Shown here one piece after another: positions 4,578 through 5,863 of a DNA stretch of 5,863 nucleotides. The number at the start of each line of letters is the position of its first letter. Positions within the stretch are counted from its first letter, which is position 1. The notes below the pieces were generated by a model, which was given only the letters and a program-made list of their open reading frames with translations, did no database searches and had not been told where the DNA came from. Source of the stretch: DASRSS01 sp035656335. GTDB taxonomy: Bacteria; Actinomycetota; Actinomycetes; Mycobacteriales; Jatrophihabitantaceae. The stretch spans positions 1-5,863 of the forward strand of contig DASRSS010000273.1 in the NCBI GenBank assembly GCA_035656335.1, read 5' to 3'. Both the position numbers and the translations under genes were made by a program.

Positions 4578-5863
4578 GTGGCGGATCACGGTGCTCACCT
4601 TGCGCTCTATCGCAAGTACCGGTCGGCGACCTTCGCGGAGGTCATCGGCCAGGAGCACGTCACCGAACCGCTGCGCGCGGCCCTCGCGGCCGGACGGATC
4701 AACCACGCCTATCTGTTCAGCGGGCCGCGCGGCTGCGGCAAGACGTCCAGCGCGCGCATCCTGGCCCGGTCACTGAACTGCGCGCAGGGACCGACGCCGG
4801 ATCCGTGCGGTGTGTGCGACTCGTGCGTCGAGCTGGCGCCGAACGGTCCCGGGTCGATCGACGTGATCGAGATCGACGCCGCGTCGCACGGCGGTGTCGA
4901 CGACGCGCGTGACCTGCGCGAGTGCGCGTTCTTCGCGCCGGTGCGCGACCGCTTCAAGGTGTACATCATCGACGAGGCGCACATGGTCACGGCGCAGGGC
5001 TTCAACGCGCTGCTCAAGCTCGTCGAGGAACCGCCGGACTTCCTGGTGTTCGTCTTCGCGACCACCGAGCCGGACAAGGTGCTCACCACGATCCGCTCGC
5101 GCACGCACCACTATCCGTTCCGGCTGATCCCGCCGGGCATCCTGCGCGAGCACCTCGAGTCGATCTGCAAGGCCGAGGGCATCGCGGTCGAACCGGCCGT
5201 CCTGCCGCTGGTCGTGCGCGCCGGCGGCGGTTCCGCGCGCGACTCGCTGTCGATCCTGGACCAGCTGCTCGCCGGCGCGGGCCCGGACGGCGTGACGTAC
5301 GCGCGCGCGGTCGCTTTGCTCGGCGTGACGGACGGCGCGCTGCTCGACGACATGGTCGACGCGCTCGCCGCCGGGGACGCCGCGGCCGTGTACGGGACGG
5401 TCGACCGGATCGTCGAGGCCGGGCACGACCCGCGCCGCTTCGCCGCGGACCTGCTCGAGCGGTTCCGCGACCTGATCGTGCTGGACGCCGTGCCGGACGC
5501 CGCGGCGCGCGGGCTGATCGACGTGCCGCAGGATCAGCTCACCCACATGACCGACCAGGCCATGCGGCTGGGTGCGGCCGCGTTGACGCGGTACGCCGAG
5601 ATCGTCCACACCGCGCTGCTGGAGATGCGGGGCACCACGTCGCCGCGGCTGGTGCTCGAGCTGCTCTGTGCGCGGATGCAGCTGCCGGACGCCAGCGCCG
5701 ACTCGGCCGCGATCCTGCAGCGCCTCGAGCGGCTGGAGCGGCGGGCCAGCCTGATCGCCAATTCGGCGCCGACGCCGGTCGAGGCGTCCGCGCCCGCCGA
5801 AGCCGCCACGCCCAAGCCCGCGCCGCAACCCAAGGCCGAGCCCACCAAGGCAGCCGCGCCCCC
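4578..5863 (+). CDS. dnaX: DNA polymerase III subunit gamma/tau (clamp loader ATPase), 3' end outside window
   Basis: The frame opens with GTG 4578 and is uninterrupted for 428 codons to the window edge. The N-terminus contains LYRKYRSATFAEVIGQEHV (10-28), the typical DnaX opening. AAA+ features follow in order: Walker A GPRGCGKT (49-56), zinc-module cysteines C68, C77, C80 and C83, Walker B VYIIDEAH (128-135), sensor 1 around FATTEPDK (160-167), the SRT arginine-finger region (174-176), and sensor 2 GGSARDSLSILDQL (217-230). Residues ~240-370 are the collar domain; from ~395 an Ala/Pro/Lys-rich linker begins, as expected before the tau-specific region. The product loads the beta sliding clamp and couples polymerase to helicase at the fork. 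Whether a shorter gamma form is made cannot be judged, since the relevant part lies beyond the window. The start is chosen on the conserved N-terminus and the -10 spacing. Confidence 0.97.
   Translation, partial: MADHGAHLALYRKYRSATFAEVIGQEHVTEPLRAALAAGRINHAYLFSGPRGCGKTSSARILARSLNCAQGPTPDPCGVCDSCVELAPNGPGSIDVIEIDAASHGGVDDARDLRECAFFAPVRDRFKVYIIDEAHMVTAQGFNALLKLVEEPPDFLVFVFATTEPDKVLTTIRSRTHHYPFRLIPPGILREHLESICKAEGIAVEPAVLPLVVRAGGGSARDSLSILDQLLAGAGPDGVTYARAVALLGVTDGALLDDMVDALAAGDAAAVYGTVDRIVEAGHDPRRFAADLLERFRDLIVLDAVPDAAARGLIDVPQDQLTHMTDQAMRLGAAALTRYAEIVHTALLEMRGTTSPRLVLELLCARMQLPDASADSAAILQRLERLERRASLIANSAPTPVEASAPAEAATPKPAPQPKAEPTKAAAP

Noticed and set aside
2836..4776. Long plus-strand open frame of 646 codons across ffs and the hydrolase gene
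   Set aside because: The translation is Arg/Ala/Val/His-rich with no domain pattern, covers the SRP RNA, and lies antisense to a gene with signal peptide, RBS and motifs. It is a high-GC shadow frame.
4770..5828. Minus-strand open frame of 352 codons opposite dnaX
   Set aside because: Arg-rich low-complexity translation antisense to a clearly conserved dnaX; a GC-driven shadow.
1..5863. CRISPR array or tandem repeat array
   Set aside because: No regularly spaced repeats are present; the only long repeat is the 91-bp pair at an offset of 2023.

Overview
The window is about 5.9 kb of very GC-rich DNA from an actinobacterium. I infer this from the G+C-saturated third codon positions, the GTG starts, a leaderless-looking dnaX promoter, a CCA-encoding tRNA-Ser(GGA) beside a short ~90-nt SRP RNA and dnaX, and an extracytoplasmic serine hydrolase with actinobacterial-style C-terminal repeats. 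I cannot name the genus.

Layout from left to right. (1) Positions 2-691 are the C-terminal half of an MFS transporter, cut by the window edge. (2) Positions 591-681 and 2614-2704 are two copies of a 91-bp direct repeat with three mismatches; the last 51 bp are identical. Each copy carries the 3' end of the MFS gene, a strong 13-15 bp terminator-like hairpin, and the last bases (discriminator plus CCA) of a tRNA 3' end. (3) Between them lies one gene, 839-2590, coding for a 583-aa Schlafen/AlbA_2-type protein with a GHKL-like ATPase region, a winged-helix-like C-terminus and a QATLF tail. It has its own operator-like promoter region and is visibly less GC-rich than its neighbours. (4) A housekeeping RNA block follows: tRNA-Ser(GGA) on the minus strand (2699-2786) and, diverging from it, the 4.5S-type SRP RNA (ffs, about 2862-2953, plus strand). 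(5) A secreted beta-lactamase-fold serine hydrolase lies on the minus strand (2962-4437). (6) dnaX, the clamp-loader subunit, starts at GTG 4578 and runs off the right edge.

My reading is that tRNA-Ser, ffs and dnaX are the ancestral chromosomal core. The AlbA_2-GHKL gene appears to be an insertion of about 2.0 kb next to the tRNA 3' end, leaving a direct repeat on both sides. Nothing in the window encodes an integrase or transposase. The inserted gene is the best candidate for accessory biology such as a stand-alone defence or regulatory module. That role is inference; only the domain architecture and the repeat-bracketed context are visible here.
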